Shown here one piece after another: positions 1 to 9,100 of a DNA stretch of 64,000 nucleotides. A program made the translations under genes and the position numbers. The stretch is from Scytolyngbya sp. HA4215-MV1 (GTDB lineage: Bacteria; Cyanobacteriota; Cyanobacteriia; Leptolyngbyales; Leptolyngbyaceae): positions 186,001 through 250,000 of the forward strand of contig JAHHIA010000003.1 of NCBI GenBank assembly GCA_019359045.1, read 5' to 3'. The notes below the pieces were generated by a model, which was given only the letters and a program-made list of their open reading frames with translations, was not told where the DNA came from and ran no database searches. Positions within the stretch are counted from its first letter, which is position 1, and every line of letters begins with the position of its first letter.

Positions 1-1
1 A

Positions 2-556
2 CATTTGCTGCGGCAAACCGTTCGCACTCACTTGAATCTGGAAATGGCAGCCACCGATGAAATGGTAGCGATCGCCCTCAACATCAAACCCGACTACATC
101 ACGCTCGTGCCTGAAAAGCGAGAAGAAGTAACAACAGAAGGTGGGTTAGATGTGGCTTCTCAGCAAGCTCGCATGCACCAGATCGTAGACACCCTCCAGA
201 GCGCAGGCATTCCAGTCAGCCTATTTATTGACGCTGATCCCCGCCAAATTGACGTTGCGGCTGTCATCCAGGCAAAGTTCATCGAACTGCACACTGGACA
301 GTATGCCGAAGCGCAAGAGGAGACGAGTCGGGCAAATGAGTTAAGAGTCCTGGCAGAAGGCTGCAAACGGGCGATTGCCCTGGGTTTGCGAGTCAACGCC
401 GGACATGGACTCACCTATTGGAACGTTGCCCCGATCGCTGCCCTAGAAGGCATGGAAGAACTCAATATTGGACATACGATCGTCAGCCGTGCCGCCCTGG
501 TTGGCATGGAACGTGCCGTCCGCGAAATGAAACAGGCGATCGTCGGCAACCGTTGA
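2..556 (+). CDS. pdxJ: Pyridoxine 5'-phosphate synthase, C-terminal part
   Basis: PdxJ condenses 1-deoxy-D-xylulose 5-phosphate with 3-amino-2-oxopropyl phosphate to give pyridoxine 5'-phosphate, the last ring-forming step of the DXP-dependent vitamin B6 pathway, in the cytosol. The frame is open through the left edge, so the N-terminal part lies outside the window. About 184 residues are visible. Family signatures are the [11 protein letters not shown] stretch, [17 protein letters not shown] (phosphate loop region), and the C-terminal [12 protein letters not shown] and [12 protein letters not shown] motifs of the TIM-barrel. The gene ends with TGA and is followed by ycf54 on the same strand after about 90 bases. 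Identification is very secure; only the start is missing. Confidence 0.96.
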   Translation, partial: HLLRQTVRTHLNLEMAATDEMVAIALNIKPDYITLVPEKREEVTTEGGLDVASQQARMHQIVDTLQSAGIPVSLFIDADPRQIDVAAVIQAKFIELHTGQYAEAQEETSRANELRVLAEGCKRAIALGLRVNAGHGLTYWNVAPIAALEGMEELNIGHTIVSRAALVGMERAVREMKQAIVGNR

Positions 557-646
557 GCCATTGGTTGAGCGCTGAAATCACTTAGCTCTCAAACCAAACC
601 CCTACCTCCATTCATCCACTCCCTCACCCATCCACCCCTTAACATC

Positions 647-976
647 ATGCAAACCTACTACTTCGTTCTCGCCAGCCAACGCTTTTTGTTTGAAGAAGAA
701 CCCCTCGAAGAAGTTCTTAAAGAACGCACTCGCAATTATCAAGAGCAAGAAAAAGAGATTGATTTCTGGGCAATCAAGCAACCTGCATTTCTAGAAGCTG
801 CTGAAATGGCAGAAATAAAAGCGCGTTGCCCCCAGCCTGCCGGTGCTATCATTTCAACCAATTCCCAATTTATTACCTGGCTGAAGCTACGGTTGGAACA
901 TGTGATTACCGGAGAATTTCAGGCTCCTTCAAACACCATCCCTCAACCCCTGGCTTCGCTAGCATCCGTTTCCTAG
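647..976 (+). CDS. ycf54: Ycf54-like Mg-protoporphyrin IX ester cyclase accessory protein
   Basis: A 109-residue protein of the Ycf54 (DUF2488) family of cyanobacteria and plastids. Members associate with the oxygen-dependent Mg-protoporphyrin IX monomethyl ester cyclase (AcsF/CycI) and are needed for its accumulation, so the role is in ring E formation of chlorophyll at the thylakoid membrane. Visible family features are the YYFVLASQRFLFEEEPLEEV opening, the acidic IDFW segment, and the KARCPQPAGAIIST plus FITWLKLRLEHV blocks. The start is the ATG at 647. It sits between pdxJ and a secreted protein on the same strand. The neighbour begins almost at once after the TAG stop, so cotranscription is likely. 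Confidence 0.93.
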   Translation: MQTYYFVLASQRFLFEEEPLEEVLKERTRNYQEQEKEIDFWAIKQPAFLEAAEMAEIKARCPQPAGAIISTNSQFITWLKLRLEHVITGEFQAPSNTIPQPLASLASVS

Positions 977-977
977 C

Positions 978-1679
978 GTGGCAAAGCCTATGCGCCCCAA
1001 TCATTGGTCGGTTTTCCGGTCTTCTACAAAAATAGTTTGGTTGGCTGTCTCGATCGGTGTTGCGGTTATCGTTGCGGAGACAGACGTCGGTCTGGCACAA
1101 GTGCCAGCTCAATCTACTATATGTCAACCACCGACACCGGGAGAATATTTAGTGCTGGTAGTCAGCCAAACCTCCCAGACCCAAGCCCAAGTCAAGCAAC
1201 TTTTGCCCACCAGCATCAACACCACCGTTTGTACCTATTTAAATGATGTAGTGACTCGTGCCAGCGGCTTTACCAATGCCGAAACCGCAGATTCTTGGGC
1301 GCAATATCTCACGCAAATGGCAGGGTTAGCCGCGTTTGTCGTGCAGTCCCCAGATACAGCGCAACCCGCCGCCCCCCAACCCTCAACACCCACCACGTCC
1401 CCAGCGCTGGCATACAATCCCCAACCGTTGGGAGAAGGATATGCCGTCCTTGTTAATTATTTGAATCAGCCAGATTTGGCAACCCAGGTGCAGCAAGTGA
1501 TTGGGCAGACTGTGGGATTGGCAGTTTATCAACAACGTCCTTATTTGCTGGCAATTTATACAGCAAATCAACAGGATGTCAGTATGGTGGTGCAAACATT
1601 GAATGCACGAGGGTTTTCATCCATGGTGGTAGATAGCCGTCAGGTACTACTGCTGAAATCACCCGTCAGTGGTCAGTAG
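978..1679 (+). CDS. Secreted SPOR-like hypothetical protein
   Basis: A 233-residue protein read from a GTG at 978, one base after the stop of ycf54. Residues about 20-40 form a hydrophobic segment ending in a plausible signal-peptidase site (LAQVPAQ), so the protein is probably periplasmic or anchored. Two similar alpha/beta units follow: one near residues 55-125 (GEYLVLVVSQTSQTQAQVKQL) and one near 150-230 (GEGYAVLVNYLNQPDLATQV), joined by a Pro/Thr/Ala-rich linker. The pattern of a short beta strand, a helix with regularly spaced Q/V, then another strand recalls SPOR domains, which bind denuded peptidoglycan. This is a fold-level resemblance only. No catalytic residues are recognised and the family is otherwise unknown to me. 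Confidence 0.8.
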   Translation: MAKPMRPNHWSVFRSSTKIVWLAVSIGVAVIVAETDVGLAQVPAQSTICQPPTPGEYLVLVVSQTSQTQAQVKQLLPTSINTTVCTYLNDVVTRASGFTNAETADSWAQYLTQMAGLAAFVVQSPDTAQPAAPQPSTPTTSPALAYNPQPLGEGYAVLVNYLNQPDLATQVQQVIGQTVGLAVYQQRPYLLAIYTANQQDVSMVVQTLNARGFSSMVVDSRQVLLLKSPVSGQ

Positions 1680-1685
1680 GTCATT

Positions 1686-2795
1686 GTGGCAAAGGTTCGT
1701 TTAGAAGGGATTACAAGACGCTTTAGCAAAGCGACCGCGATCGCCGATATCACCTTTACGGTTCCAGACGGGCAATTTTGGGTGCTCGTGGGTCCTTCAG
1801 GATGTGGCAAATCGACTATTCTACGGACGATCGCCGGATTAGAAACCACCACTTCTGGCAATTTGTACATTGGCGATCTCCTGGTCAACCAAATCCCAGC
1901 ACGTCAGCGTGATGTGGCAATGGTGTTTCAGAACTATGCCCTTTATCCACACATGACCGTTGCCGAAAACCTGGCTTTTGGGCTGCGGATGCGCAAAGCC
2001 AATGAACAGGCGATTCGGGAACGGACTCAGAGAGTTGCCCAAATTCTTAATATTGATCATTTACTTGATCGCAAACCGCGTCAGCTTTCGGGAGGACAAC
2101 AGCAACGAGTCGCCCTGGGACGGGCGATTGCCCGTCAGCCCCAAGTTTTTTTGCTCGATGAACCTCTCTCCAACTTGGATGCTCAACTACGAGATGACAC
2201 CCGTGCCGAGCTAAAACAACTGCATCAGCAGGTTGGGATCACCACCATCTATGTCACCCACGATCAGGTCGAAGCCATGACTCTGGCAGATCAAATCGTC
2301 GTACTAGATCGGGGGCAGATTCAGCAAATCGGCGATCCCCAAACGGTTTATGCCCATCCTGCTAACCGGATGGTTGCCACTTTTTTGGGCAGTCCGCCAA
2401 TGAATCTTTTGTCTGCACGCTATACAAGCCAAGGTTTTTGGGTGCAGGGACAGACCTTGCCCTATCCACCTCAGCTTCAGTCAATCTTACAAGCCGAGAT
2501 TGGGCAAATGTTTGATTTAGGGATTCGCCCAGAACATCTCCAGGTCAGCCAGGAGGCAGGTGACTTAACCGCGATCGTCACTGTTTTAGAACCCTTAGGG
2601 CGAGAAATTTTGGTACGGGCATTATTGGAGACCGAACAGACTGGCACGGAACCGATTCTGACATTTCAGGTTAAGCCTGATTTGGGTATCCAGGTTGGCG
2701 ATCGCCTATCGCTGCAAGTTGATCCCAACCAGTTATTCGTATTCAATACCACCAGTGGCATCACCCTTTATCCCCCAAAGCGTAATGCCAATTAG
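1686..2795 (+). CDS. MalK/UgpC-type sugar ABC transporter ATP-binding protein
   Basis: This 369-residue cytoplasmic ATPase belongs to the CUT1-type carbohydrate importer family (MalK, UgpC, MsmX, GgtA). Walker A is GPSGCGKST near residue 38. The Q-loop lies in VFQNYALYPHMTV, the signature is LSGGQQQRVALGRA near residue 134, Walker B is VFLLDEPLSNLDAQ, and the H-loop is VTHDQVEAM. After about residue 240 comes the TOBE/MOP-like regulatory domain with GIRPEHL. The start is GTG at 1686, seven bases after the stop of the upstream gene. No permease or binding-protein genes are nearby, so it may serve several distant transporters, as MsmX-like ATPases do; the substrate is not shown by the sequence. 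Confidence 0.93.
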   Translation: MAKVRLEGITRRFSKATAIADITFTVPDGQFWVLVGPSGCGKSTILRTIAGLETTTSGNLYIGDLLVNQIPARQRDVAMVFQNYALYPHMTVAENLAFGLRMRKANEQAIRERTQRVAQILNIDHLLDRKPRQLSGGQQQRVALGRAIARQPQVFLLDEPLSNLDAQLRDDTRAELKQLHQQVGITTIYVTHDQVEAMTLADQIVVLDRGQIQQIGDPQTVYAHPANRMVATFLGSPPMNLLSARYTSQGFWVQGQTLPYPPQLQSILQAEIGQMFDLGIRPEHLQVSQEAGDLTAIVTVLEPLGREILVRALLETEQTGTEPILTFQVKPDLGIQVGDRLSLQVDPNQLFVFNTTSGITLYPPKRNAN

Positions 2796-2840
2796 TCCCC
2801 CTTCTCACCCAGCGTTCAAATCACGGTAGTGTTTCAAAGG

Positions 2841-2897
2841 TGTTGTTAGTATTTTTGAAAGCTTTGCTGAGCAAAGCTTTCAAAAATACTAACAACA
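2841..2897. repeat. Perfect 57-bp palindrome (28-bp arms)
   Basis: Left arm 2841-2868 and right arm 2870-2897 are exact reverse complements around a single G at 2869. The core reads GAAAGCTTTGCT/AGCAAAGCTTTC, flanked by A/T-rich arms. It lies between the convergent ABC ATPase and argF genes. A cruciform or a very long RNA hairpin is possible. There is no U-tract directly after either arm, so it is not a textbook terminator, but it could stop transcription from both sides. A degenerate relative occurs at 18491-18540. Confidence 0.9.
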
Positions 2898-3025
2898 TGT
2901 CTAGAACATAACCCAAATCACGACTATCGCAGCGAAGAGGCTGCTTAGAATAAAAAAATCAAGCCCATTCCCTACATCGAGACAATTTGCGTGCCTGTTT
3001 TTGAAATCGCTGTCATTTTCGCCTA

Positions 3026-3979
3026 TCAACCTAAAACACTGGCTAAAAGCGCTTTCTGAGCATGTAGACGATTTTCTGCCTGATCCCAAACGCGCGATTG
3101 TGCACCTTCAATCACGGCATCCGTAATCTCTTCACCTCGATGCGCCGGTAAACAATGCAGCACGATCGCCTGACCGTCTGCATTTGCTAACAATGTCTCA
3201 TTGATTTGATAAGGCTGAAAGACAGGAATTCGAGATGCCGCCAGATCTTCTTGTCCCATGCTTGCCCAGACATCGGTATAGAGAACCTGAGAGTCTTTCA
3301 CCGCCACTAGGGGATCAGTCGTCACCAGCACTTCGGTCCGATCGCCTGCGATCGCCCGTGCTTGATTCACCACAACTGCTGCTGGCTGATATTCTGGTGG
3401 CGCGGCAATTCGTACATGCATCCCAACTAGCGCACAGCCCAGCAATAGCGAATGCGCCACATTATTGCCATCTCCCACATAGGTCAGCGTAATCCCCTTC
3501 AACGTCCCAAACACTTCCTGCACCGTCAGTAAATCAGCGAGCACTTGACAGGGGTGTTCCAGGTCACTGAGGGCGTTAATCACAGGAATTTTGGCATAGT
3601 TGGCAAACGTCTCTAGATCTTGCTGAAGGTATGTGCGGATTGCCAGCACGTCTAGATATCGATCGAGCACTCTCGCCGTATCAGCGATTGGTTCGCCTCG
3701 ACTCACCTGAATAGAACTAATGTTCAAATCCAATACCTGCCCACCCAACTGATACATGGCAACCGAAAAACTAACCCGTGTACGGGTCGAAGCCTTATAG
3801 AAGAGTAGACCCAATACCTTTTCACAGCGCGGATTGGCTTTGCCAGCTTTCATTTGGGCTGCTAGGTGCAAAAGCTCCTGCATTTCTTCAATACTCAGAT
3901 CTGCCAGACTCAGCAGATCCCGACCTTTTAGTCCCCCCATGTCACTCCTTCCCAATGCCAGGTTACCTTGAGTTGTCAT
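3026..3979 (-). CDS. argF: Ornithine carbamoyltransferase
   Basis: This enzyme transfers the carbamoyl group from carbamoyl phosphate to ornithine, giving citrulline in arginine synthesis. The carbamoyl-phosphate loop STRTR is at residues 64-68. The DLEHPCQVLADLLT block and the ornithine-side HCLPAHRGEE motif starting at residue 275 are intact, as is the GDGNNVAHS carbamoyl-binding segment. The length of 317 residues includes a leader; many homologues begin at the equivalent of Met14 (position 3940, MGGLKGRDLLSL), so that may be the true start. The gene points toward the large palindrome at 2841-2897. Another carbamoyltransferase gene, pyrB, lies at the far right of the window. Confidence 0.96.
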   Translation of the reverse strand: MTTQGNLALGRSDMGGLKGRDLLSLADLSIEEMQELLHLAAQMKAGKANPRCEKVLGLLFYKASTRTRVSFSVAMYQLGGQVLDLNISSIQVSRGEPIADTARVLDRYLDVLAIRTYLQQDLETFANYAKIPVINALSDLEHPCQVLADLLTVQEVFGTLKGITLTYVGDGNNVAHSLLLGCALVGMHVRIAAPPEYQPAAVVVNQARAIAGDRTEVLVTTDPLVAVKDSQVLYTDVWASMGQEDLAASRIPVFQPYQINETLLANADGQAIVLHCLPAHRGEEITDAVIEGAQSRVWDQAENRLHAQKALLASVLG

Positions 3980-4099
3980 GGATCACTCGCACCACGATGT
4001 TCGAGGTTACTGCTGGAGTCCCCCATCACATCCGCATTCGCGATCGCATTCCCCCATGAGAATTATGAATGTAAACTATCGAGATGCTCAATGAAATTG

Positions 4100-6046
4100 T
4101 TAGGGTTGACAGATGTGCCCCTCCCCGATCGTCCCCAGACCCATGTGGCTCAAATCGAACGTTAGCGGATCTTCGAGCGACTGATAGGCATTTGCCAAAA
4201 GCTGACTCAAGTGATGATACAGGCGATCGCGCTGTTCGCGGTTCAGGCGATAGATTTGCGGCGCTTCTTTGGTAAACAGGGGTTCGGTGGTCAAAGTACG
4301 ATAGATCGGGTTTTGCCTAGATTCATTAGTCAGGAGCGCCGCCTCACTTTGAGAAGGCACCAGTCCAATCGGGAGATGTCCCTCCAACAATGACAAAATG
4401 CGAAACTGGCAGGTACGAATATTGATGCCACCCGATTCCATCAGTTGCAAGATTTTTCCCAGTGGTAAATATTGTTCTGGCGGAATTCTCAACAATTCCA
4501 ACAGTAAAAAGTAGTCACTATACTGTTGGCGAGGTACATCCAGCACCTGAGGAAACAGCGGGAATAGGGCCAACCCACAAGCAACCCGGCTGAGACCTGG
4601 GACAGAATCAGGCTGAGCATCCTGCAAAATGATTGCATTCAGCATTTTTTGTTGCAACCAGTGAATAATAACGGGAAACTGCGCCGTATCACCCACACAA
4701 ATCACCTGCTGAATCGCTTCAGTAGATAGCCCGGTATAGGTCATGAGTGCATTCAACTCACGATTGAGCCGTTGAATAAAGGGCTGCAAAATCCTGGTCT
4801 CCAGCTCTGACTGGCGAACGCTCCAGTGTTGTCCGCTAAGTTCGAAGGTGAAGGTGTCTTGTTGCATTAAAACGCGCTTCAGGTGCCTTGCAGCAGTAAG
4901 AAGATTTTGCCCCAGGGTTGAGCCTGCCAATCTCTGCTGAAGGCGATAGCGGGTACGCGGATCAGGATCAGCGGGTAAGGGTAAAGTTACCGCCGGATGA
5001 AACAGGTAGCCTGCCTCTCTGGCAGGTTCCGATCCCGAATTGAGCGGGTTAGTTTCTGGCGAGCATTGGGGCGCGAGCAGATGACAGACAATATCTTGAT
5101 CGATCGCGTTGCCTGCATAAGCAAGACTGCGTAGGCTGAAATCAGTATAAGTCAGCGTTTGCAGATTGGTAGGTAAGTTGACCAGTAATAAATCCGTGCG
5201 ATCGGCACCTGCATCAATCACCAGAGTGCCTCCCTGCCAGGGAGCATACTGGACGCTGTCCGCACCATACACCCGTCGCTGCTGCCCCAATCGGCTCAAG
5301 GGTAGGGGAATCGAGGCTTTGGCAGTTGCCAAATCGGGTAATAAAGCCGCGATCGCATCTTCAATCAGAAAGATTTTTTCGGGACGATCAACCAAACCCA
5401 CTGCCAAGACTGCTTCTCGCAAATTGAACTGATACGTATCCGAGCTATTGCCGGGATAGCCCAGGATCACTCCAGCCAGATGACTCAACGCTCTTTGCAA
5501 CGTTTCGGGGGCGAGTCCTTCTACGCAAATGGAGGTCGTAGGATGAGAATCCCTGGTCTCGGCATGGTTTGCAGTTTGGGCAATTTGGGCAGGAGTAACC
5601 GTTGCCAGAAGTGCCTGGAGCACCTGCTGCACCCAATCAATGGGCAATTCTCGCTGGTCAGACCATTGCAATGCAGATTCTACCTGTCGATCGGGGGGAA
5701 CCGCAGCCAACAAACCAATTTTCAAACATTGCTTAAAGTGGCTAAACAGTTGCCCTGATGGCTGAGCAGTCCCGATCGGGGATTCCATCGGGGGAGCCAG
5801 TGACTGCTGCTTGACAGCTAACGCCAAAGCCGCTAAGCCGATCGCAGCAGGCGGTTGGGGAGAAGCGTCTACCACCAACTGATCCGCTGCCAAATAGCCC
5901 ACTGTTGGGAAGCGAAAAGTTTGCGTCAAGCTGGGAGCAGAAGGAGACGTGGCATCGGTTGCTTGCCAAGCAATAGGGTAAAGATGTTGCTGTCGGCGAT
6001 CGAACAAAACCGCTGACATCCCAGTCGAGCCAAAATCAATCCCCAA
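4100..6046 (-). CDS. Actin-like/Hsp70-fold ATPase domain protein (possibly expressed by frameshift)
   Basis: The 648 residues begin with the phosphate-1 motif GIDFGSTGMSAVLF of the actin/Hsp70/sugar-kinase superfamily. A phosphate-2-like motif GTLVIDAGADRTDLLLV is near residue 270 and an adenosine-site-like VICVGDTAQFPVIIHWL near residue 460, so an ATP-binding actin-like fold is well supported. Partner and role are unknown. The only start codon available upstream of the first motif is a TTG at 6046, directly before GIDFG and without a convincing Shine-Dalgarno sequence. The reading frame stays open upstream through 6127 into the A9 run at the end of the preceding gene, in the -1 frame. It may therefore be the C-terminal part of a roughly 2,040-residue fusion. 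A weak independent start or a sequencing error in the homopolymer are the alternatives. Confidence 0.85.
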   Translation of the reverse strand: MGIDFGSTGMSAVLFDRRQQHLYPIAWQATDATSPSAPSLTQTFRFPTVGYLAADQLVVDASPQPPAAIGLAALALAVKQQSLAPPMESPIGTAQPSGQLFSHFKQCLKIGLLAAVPPDRQVESALQWSDQRELPIDWVQQVLQALLATVTPAQIAQTANHAETRDSHPTTSICVEGLAPETLQRALSHLAGVILGYPGNSSDTYQFNLREAVLAVGLVDRPEKIFLIEDAIAALLPDLATAKASIPLPLSRLGQQRRVYGADSVQYAPWQGGTLVIDAGADRTDLLLVNLPTNLQTLTYTDFSLRSLAYAGNAIDQDIVCHLLAPQCSPETNPLNSGSEPAREAGYLFHPAVTLPLPADPDPRTRYRLQQRLAGSTLGQNLLTAARHLKRVLMQQDTFTFELSGQHWSVRQSELETRILQPFIQRLNRELNALMTYTGLSTEAIQQVICVGDTAQFPVIIHWLQQKMLNAIILQDAQPDSVPGLSRVACGLALFPLFPQVLDVPRQQYSDYFLLLELLRIPPEQYLPLGKILQLMESGGINIRTCQFRILSLLEGHLPIGLVPSQSEAALLTNESRQNPIYRTLTTEPLFTKEAPQIYRLNREQRDRLYHHLSQLLANAYQSLEDPLTFDLSHMGLGTIGEGHICQP

Positions 6047-6120
6047 ATACCAACCGGTCTCAATCGCAGGCGTCGCGGCAGCCTGCCTAGGAGGATCAAC
6101 CGTTGGTGTAGGGAGAGCGG

Positions 6121-9100
6121 CTAAGGCTTTTTTTTTCCCTCGATATCCGCATCTGAGCTATCTTCTACCGAGGAGGCAGAGGAATCGGTACCTAAATTCC
6201 CAAACGCACTATCCAATGTCCAGGCAGGAGCAGCGTCATTACTGCCTAATGATGCATCATTCACTACACCAGGAGGAGGCACCTCTGCGATCTCAGGCAC
6301 ATCGGCAAATAAATTTTCCATTCCCTCCAGCGTCACCGAACGAGAACCTTCATCAACCAGGGAAGAGGGCGACAGTGGAGTATTAGGCGCCATCGACTCA
6401 TAGAGATCGGCTAACCCAGTCAACGTAAACTCCGAAGATGAGTCATCCGGTGGCGGCACAGGAGAAGCAGACACTGCATCCGCTTCTTGGGTCAACAAGT
6501 CTTCAAATAAATCATTCATATTTTCCAGTGTCAGCCCAGCATCTTCACCCTCAGGCATGACCGTCAACTCCGGTGTTACCTGTGAAGTCATGGGTTCTGC
6601 TTCTGGTTGATCGAGAAGAGAGGGTGCATCAGCCCAAGACGAGAATAATTCTGCTTCAGCCAGATTTTCTTCCGCAATCCCGGTTTCAGATGATGCAACC
6701 GATTGATCGGGCGCGAACAGTTCGGACACCAATGGCTCAGATATCGATGGCTCGGATACTAATGGCTCAGTATCCTCTGCCCAACCTGCCAGCAAATCAT
6801 CGATCGAGGCTGGTGCCGCGAGGATCTCATCAGCATCTTGCTGAGATACGTCTAGCGGAGCCTCAACGGGGGAGACTTCTGATGAAGTGAGGGCGGCGTT
6901 ATCAACCTGGGGAACCGCGATCGATGGGGTGGTCAAGTCCGTCACCGGAGCAACAGAGAGCCCAGCTGTCAAGGCATCTCCATCCTCAATCTCGCCAGAA
7001 AACACCGACTCTTCGAGGAAATCAAAGGGGTCTTCTGCTGACTCAAACGCTGATACGAGCGGCGCAACCGCAGCCGGATGGGTTGAGCTAGGAACCGCCT
7101 CTGGGGGGGTGACTGCTGGCAAGAAGCTGTCCAGGCTCTCTGTTTCAGCGGTGGCTGCAGGCGATTCCGGGGTAGACACATCAACCACTTGGGCCGAATC
7201 TGATCCATCAGCAACCTGATCAGCCTCTATCCAATCAAAAATTGCTGGAGAATCCTGCACAGACGGTTCAACTTCAACCGCATCAGCCATCGCCACAGGT
7301 TCATCAGAGCCTTCCAAGCTAAAGAGATCTTCACTCAATTGAGTCAAGGTCGTTTCATCCAACCAAAGATTGGATTCCGTCTCTGCCTCAACGTCAAGCG
7401 GTAAAAGATTCTCTTCGGGTGCCGCCGGAATATAAGTGTCTTCTGAAATTAATCCAGAAAAGGTTGGCGAATCAGAGCCATCCTTCAAAGAGGCAGAGCG
7501 CTGTTGAGCGCCGAGTGATGAGCGAGTTTTCGAATTAGTGGGTTCCGTTAAAAAGGGAAGCGCCGCATCTGGAATAGACACATCCGCCACCATGGGATCT
7601 GAGAAGGGAGCTTGATCTGCCACGGGAGGCAAATCTCCGACCAAATCCATCAAGCTACTAATTTGGTCGAGATTCTCCCCATCAATTGGTGCAGCGACCG
7701 CTTCAGAAGGCGCAGCAACGACCACATCTGGAGTGATCGGTGCCACAACCGCTTCAAAGGGTGCAGCAGCAACCACATCTGGAGTGATCGGTGCCACAAC
7801 CGCTTCAGAGGGTGCAGCAGCAACCACATCCGTGGAGAGCGAAGCACTGACTTCGGGCGGAAGCTTTTCCCCCACTTCATTCCAGACGATCGCGGGATGG
7901 CTGGCTTGCTCACCAGGCTGTGAATCAGCCAGGGCCTCACTCCCACTCCCAACAGGCAAGCCAGTCTCCGTCTCCCTTCGCGTCTCTTCCGGGGCGATCG
8001 ACACCAGATCTGCCACAGGAGACCCCTCATCTGCTAATAACGGATGATTGTCCCACTCTGAAACCGGAGTAGTCGTCGCAATCGCCGAAGATTCAATAAC
8101 TACTGCCGATACCGTTGCATCGTGAACCTCCGTACTGGAACTCGTTGCTGCCGACGGTATGAGAACTGGCTGCGATTTTGCCACCAATAACCAGCGACGA
8201 TCGGCGGTAAGATACCCCACTTCAGCCACGTAGGTTTGGTCACTCACCGGAATCGGCACAAACCGATTCCAGGCAGAATCTTCGACATCAAACTCCTGGA
8301 AACTATAGGGAGTATGAGTTGTCAGGTCAATTGCCGAGATATTGTAGAGGCGGAGTACCAGATTTTCCCCACCCTGTTGCTGCACAGTGGCTTTATCTTC
8401 ATCTGTGATCGTCCAGGAAGTATACGCCTGGTAAGAGTCGCGTGGGGTCAAAAGAATTTCACTCGTCGTTCCAATCAAGACTTCAGGGGAGGAACTGGCG
8501 GCGGGTTCAACAGACTTGTCCGCCAACTCAATGGAGACATCGATCGCAGGACTGGACCCCTCATCACTTCCACTGACTACTGGCGAGGGAGTAGCACCAC
8601 TGGATGTCGCTCCAAACAAACTCTCATACAGATCTTTAATTTCTGCATCTACATTACCGCTCGCTGAACTGACCCCGGACGATGACGACCCAACACTCGT
8701 GTCCCGCCCTTCAGCCAAACCTGGGTCAGGCTCTGCCGCAGTTGCAGTGGACTGATCCTGTAACTCTGTATTCAATTGTTCTAATAGTTTGAGTGCAGCA
8801 TCCAGATCAGTCGTTGCAGTTCCAGGTGAGTCGATCGCACCTGCTGGGCTTTCCCCAGGAGTCGTCAGCGCCTCATTAGTCAACAGCGCATCCATACTCT
8901 GAAGATCCATTTCACCCAAATCCAGATCCCCCAGATCCAGATCGTTCAAATTCAAACTATCTAGGTCGATTTCTGGCAAATTGTCAATGTTATCGTCTAC
9001 AGCAGCAAGATTGCTACTTGGGAAAGCTGAAGCGTTCGAGGACGATGCAGCAGGCGGGTCCCCCAAGCGTGTGGGATAAATTTCCGTCCCTGCAAACGGA

